64,000 bases of DNA from Hyparrhenia diplandra (Eukaryota > Streptophyta > Magnoliopsida > Poales > Poaceae), in contig JADLZK010011555.1 of the NCBI GenBank assembly GCA_015847255.1, positions 80,785-144,784 on the forward strand, in the 5' to 3' direction. This document shows positions 59,953 through 64,000 of the stretch, in pieces. Each line of letters opens with the position of its first letter. Position 1 is the stretch's first letter. The notes under the pieces were generated by a model. The model was not told the origin of the DNA. It saw only the letters and a list, made by a program, of their open reading frames with translations, and made no database searches. Position numbers and translations under genes: made by a program.

Positions 59953-62900
59953 ATGGAAGATGACCCGCCGCCGCCGGCCTCGGGCCTGGCGGCCCGCGAC
60001 GACCTGCGCTCGGCGCTGCCCTTCCTCCCCGTCGTGCTCCCGGCGGCGCGCTCTTTTGGCCGCCAGCGGCGCAGGAGTCGCTCCGGGCGCTGGCGCTCGG
60101 CCCCGACGTCAGCCGCGTCGCCTCGGGGACGTCTTCGCCGACGCGCTCAACGACCTCCGCCTCGCGCTCGCCCTGCCCGCGCTGCCCCCGCGCGCTGGCG
60201 ACGGCCTGGCACTCTTCTTCGACGACCTCCTCTCCCGGGCCCAGGCGCGGGGCTGGTTCGCCGAGGTCGTCCCCAACCTTGCCCGCCTCCTACTCCGCCT
60301 CCCCCACCCTGCTTGAGGACCACTACGCCAAGGTCGGCCACGGCGCGTCCGGGCTCCGGGTCCTGGCGTCTCAGGACGCGGGCGTTGTGCTCCCCTCAGC
60401 CAGGAGGTCGCCGCAGCGCTGCTCACCTGCGCGCTCTTCTGCCTCTTCCCCACGGCCGGTAGGGGCACAGGCGCGCCTTCCCATCATCAATTTCGATGGC
60501 CTGTTCACGTATGTCCTCTTTACATTCTGTTTTGTTTCGCTTATGATTGAAAAAAAAAACAACTAGATTGGAAAACCTATTTTCTGTTCACCGATCACAG
60601 GGCGCTGATTCATGGATCGCAAAGCCAGGAGCAGAAAGTGAGGTGTCTTGTTCACTATTTCGAGAGGGTGACTGATTCTACACCTACTGGTTTCGTTTCG
60701 TTTGAGCGCAAGGTTCTTCCCCGCCAAGCTCTCTTTGATGGCATTCCCTATCCTGACATCCAAACGTGGTTGGCATCTAGTGCACCCCTCTGCCAATTCC
60801 GGGTAGGAGACCACTGTATACTGATTTACTGATACTGAACTATCTAGATTTTGGAGCAGAGGTGCAGCTTGATAAAAACAGCTTACTTCCTGCTGCTGCT
60901 ATTGCCACCAAGCTATAAACAGAAAAATGCTCAAGTATACACTAGTAACACGGAAAAGCTCTATGATCATAAAAGGGGAAATGCATCTAAGGGGTTTCTG
61001 TTTGTGTTTTAATGGTTATAAAATTGCCTTCAAGTTTGTTATAAATTTTTCTGATTATCTGGTTCTTTTTCATTAGTAGGTATTTTCCTCAGGTTTTATA
61101 GAAGATGAGGAACAAGAAGCCCTTCAAGTTGACTTTGCAAATAAATATTTGGGAGGAGGTGCCCTTTCCAGGGGGTTGTGTGCAGGTACCTTTGTTTTGA
61201 TTATCAGATTTTTATTTTACTCAATCTTCAATTTCATAGCCACTACTTTGGTTAGGGTTCGCGTGATCATGTGATGCTGTTCATTTCTTAGCAGTTTTCA
61301 GATGAATTTGTGCATCTGCACAGTACGAATTACAATTCATCCGCCATTTCCTATTTGTGATTAAAAAAGCCATTTGTGTTCTGCTGTGAATTGAAAATGA
61401 CTTTTCAAATAGATTACATATGTTACAATGCTCTTGTGGTTTTGTGTACCCCTCCATTTTCCCTCTATGATACAGGAAGAGATCCGCTTCATGATAAACC
61501 CAGAATTGATTGTGGGTATGCTATTCATGGCTTCTATGGAAGATAATGAGGCTATAGAAATTTTTGGTGCAGAACGGTTCTCACAGTATATGGGGTTAGT
61601 GAAAACCCTATCCACCCTTTGCTTAATTTATTTCATAGATTCAAGAAGTAACTGATATGATCCATGTATGATTTTCCTTACGAGATGCTATGAATCGTTT
61701 CTCCTTGCAGTTATGGTACCTCCTTTCGCTTTGTCGGTGACTATTTAGATACCAAACCATTTGATTCGATGGGTAGACGGAGAACTAGGATAGTGGCAAT
61801 TGATGCTTTGGACTGTCAGCTAGGTTACACTATGAATCTGGTTGTCTCCTAAGGTAAGTGAAGTCATAACTCATAACTGTCACTGATGACACCCGTTATA
61901 AGCAAATAATATTTATGGTTTTACTGTTTCTAAGTATTCTTTATTCAGGGAAGTGAACAAGGCTTTTTCTGGATTTTTTGATCAATCAAAACGCCAGCTT
62001 TATGTGAAGCTTTTCCAGGTTGTTTAACTAATCACTCCATATAGTTTCACTCAACAGCACTCTCTCTCTCTCTTTTTTTTGCAGCCAATATGGCCTTAGT
62101 CGACAACTCGACATTGCAACCTGTAATTGGTTTCTTTCTTGTGTTCTGCCAATGATGTAGCTAAATGCAGATGAAAAAATGGCACTCTGGTGCATGGGTA
62201 CATTATCTCAAGAAATGTCCAAACATTAAGCCTGTATATGCATAGCATCAGAATTATGCCAGATACATCACATATCTGCTGATTATGTTTTCATTTTTAA
62301 AATCCTGTTCAGGATTCGCACATCAAGGATAACTTTCCAAGTATCAATTCCAATGAGTACATAGGAGTTTCAACAGGAAACTGGGGTTGCGGTGCTTTTG
62401 GTGGAAACCCTGAAATCAAGAGCATGATTCAGTGGATTGCTGCATCACAGGTACAGGGAAAAAAAAATGAAGTATAATGTCTACATTTATTTCCATTTGA
62501 ATGTACGTGGCTGATTAATGCATAGGTGTCAAATAAATTTGTATGCCTCTTTTCTTTTGGGAGTAAAATCTGTATGTTCTTAACCATGCAGGCTCTCCGC
62601 CCTTTTGTTAATTACTACACCTTTGAGGATGCATCTCTGGAAAGATTAGAGGAGGTACTATACATCCTTTCCACAAATTTTTGCTTACACTATGATTAGA
62701 AAGTTAAAAATCTAGCCGTACAACTTTCAAAGTCGATGTATCCTTGAAAGAGGGCGAGGATCCTGATCGGCAGAGTCCAATGAGGCCTGTCCTGGAGATA
62801 ACTGCTAATTGGGCCTGATTCTATTCATTAAGACCAAGTCACTTGTACAATGCACGGCAAAAATACATGAGACTCACCAAATTCTATCCATTAAAAAGAA

Positions 62901-63276
62901 GAGTTACAAAGTTTGCTAACCCTGGGCGATTAGAAACCATGTGGATCAAAAAAAGAAGGAAAATTACAAACAACATTGCTGTCGCCCTATGAGAGGATGC
63001 ACAACAAAATTAGCAAAAATTGGTGTGCCAGTCAAATTCTGAAAGTGTTAATCACAGTTCTGTTCTGTTAGGCTTCTTTGTTATATATGTTCCCTTAATC
63101 TCCTCCCTTGTATCATCATGCTGTGACAGGTGATCCAGTGGATACTACGCCATGGTTGGACGGTCGGTGAATTGTGGGATATGCTCATCGAGTACTCATC
63201 CCAGAGGCTGAGAGGAGACACATACAAGGGTTTTTTCGCTTGGCTACTTCCCAGCAGCAGGCCTATGTCTGAATAG
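59953..63276 (+). CDS. PARG1: Poly(ADP-ribose) glycohydrolase
   Basis: Hydrolyses poly(ADP-ribose) chains, reversing PARP action in DNA-damage and stress signalling; family knowledge. Nine coding exons: 59953-60508, 60601-60802, 61080-61185, 61476-61594, 61711-61853, 61949-62018, 62313-62450, 62592-62654, 63130-63276. Exon 1 is GC-rich and encodes an accessory helical domain (DDLRSALPFLPVVLP, FADALNDLRLALALP, GWFAEVVPNLARLLLRLP). The catalytic macrodomain shows VDFANKYLGGGALSRG then, across the intron, QEEIRFMINPEL. GGG followed by QEE with the catalytic Glu is the PARG signature. Further blocks: FRFVGDYLDTK, RIVAIDALD, STGNWGCGAFGG and FVNYYTFED. The C terminus is KGFFAWLLPSSRP. About seven net indels break the frame (near 60050, 60122, 60308, 60395, 60470, 61177 and 61818). 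Intron donor and acceptor sites are intact throughout. Confidence 0.93.
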
Positions 63277-64000
63277 CCCCAGTTTTCTGAGGTCAGAATC
63301 TGTGGCACGCAGTTCTCTAGGAGCACCGTCTGATGTGTGTGTACTGTGTTGAGTGTTTAGTTGTATGGGCATGGGCACGAATAGAGGGGGAGAAAACTGT
63401 CTACTGCATCCTGGCCGATTAGCACTCTGGATGATGTGTAACAAGCAGTGACCACATGGACATGGGTGATCACTGATCTGTTTGAGCACTGCACAGAACT
63501 AGTGTATACTTGAGGGGTTCTCTGAACTCGCAAGTAAGATAGATGAAAAGAAAATCCCAATGAACACCTATGCAACCCGAGAAGGATTTAGTCTAGCACA
63601 TATGGCAATTCTAGGGAAACGAAGAAAACAAATTGGATAAAAGTATATATTGTAATCATATTATGTAATGTCTTGATTCATAAAAAAAACTGCTATATTA
63701 TATATACAACATATCACTTAGGTTGATGGTTCAAAAAAATATTACAATAACCAAATCCATACTTGACTCTGGCAACATACGAGCATTATATAACTCACAA
63801 ACAGTCAAACAGATAACTCATTATACAAGTTGTTTATTTAGTTGTTGTGTGGGATTCCAAAACCTACAACGTATTGTCTGCAGGTTGTACATGCTCTTAT
63901 GTGATGGTCACAAAATTGGGTAACTTGACGTTGCCCGGGCGAGAAAAATACAATCTGCATCCGGTAGATGGAGGAAGCACTATGTCATCCCGGTTACTAT
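63277..64000. other. 3' flank of PARG, no gene
   Basis: 3' UTR and AT-rich intergenic sequence. No coding or repeat feature could be supported. Confidence 0.5.

Noticed and set aside
1..64000. CRISPR arrays, bacterial operons, rRNA or viral integrations
   Set aside because: No regularly spaced short repeats, rRNA segments or viral genes were seen; the sequence is a plant nuclear region.

Overview
The window is plant nuclear DNA from a grass, almost certainly rice (Oryza). The evidence is: introns with GT..AG borders, GC-rich first exons, Stowaway-type MITEs, LINE and SINE retroposons, and gene families familiar from rice (PADRE/DUF4228, a divergent NB-ARC-LRR clade, mitochondrial EF-G, ALBINO3, GDSL lipase, PP2A B', PARG). 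From memory, the mitochondrial EF-G gene lies on the long arm of rice chromosome 3, which would place the window there; this could not be checked here.

Layout. 0-5.5 kb: a PADRE-domain gene (+) whose 3' two thirds plus downstream flank was tandemly duplicated (2.42 kb), leaving a promoterless truncated copy. 5.5-9.1 kb: an LTR-like segment with an internal duplication, then a Stowaway MITE split by a 2.2 kb GC-rich retroposon bounded by a perfect 14-bp target-site duplication. 10.7-19.4 kb: two copies (-) of a divergent NB-ARC-LRR gene, one nearly full length and one reduced to its 5' part, made by a local duplication of about 4.2 kb. 19.7-30.0 kb: mitochondrial EF-G (+, 20 coding exons). 32.2-39.7 kb: ALBINO3/Oxa1-type insertase (+, 12 exons). 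40.4-40.8 kb: a small secreted, probably GPI-anchored protein (-). 42.1-44.9 kb: GDSL esterase/lipase (+). 45.7-48.7 kb: PP2A B' regulatory subunit (-). 48.9-56.6 kb: a gene-poor block with LINE remnants, a diverged intergenic duplication and a 4-copy array of a roughly 297-bp repeat. 56.6-59.2 kb: an RRM-like gene (+) with tandemly multiplied exons. 60.0-63.3 kb: poly(ADP-ribose) glycohydrolase (+).

The genes are independent plant transcription units; no operon logic applies. EF-G serves mitochondrial translation, ALB3 thylakoid protein insertion, B' phosphatase targeting and PARG removal of ADP-ribose polymers.

Two themes stand out. First, nearly every multi-exon gene, including ones expected to be essential, carries net +/-1 or +/-2 base indels, often in homopolymers. 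This looks more like residual assembly error than pseudogenisation, so frameshifts in the resistance genes should not be read as decay. Second, the intergenic and intronic DNA holds a series of very short retroposon insertions: poly(A) tails with only about 8-10 bases of body (one with about 47 bases), each flanked by 9-14 bp direct repeats.
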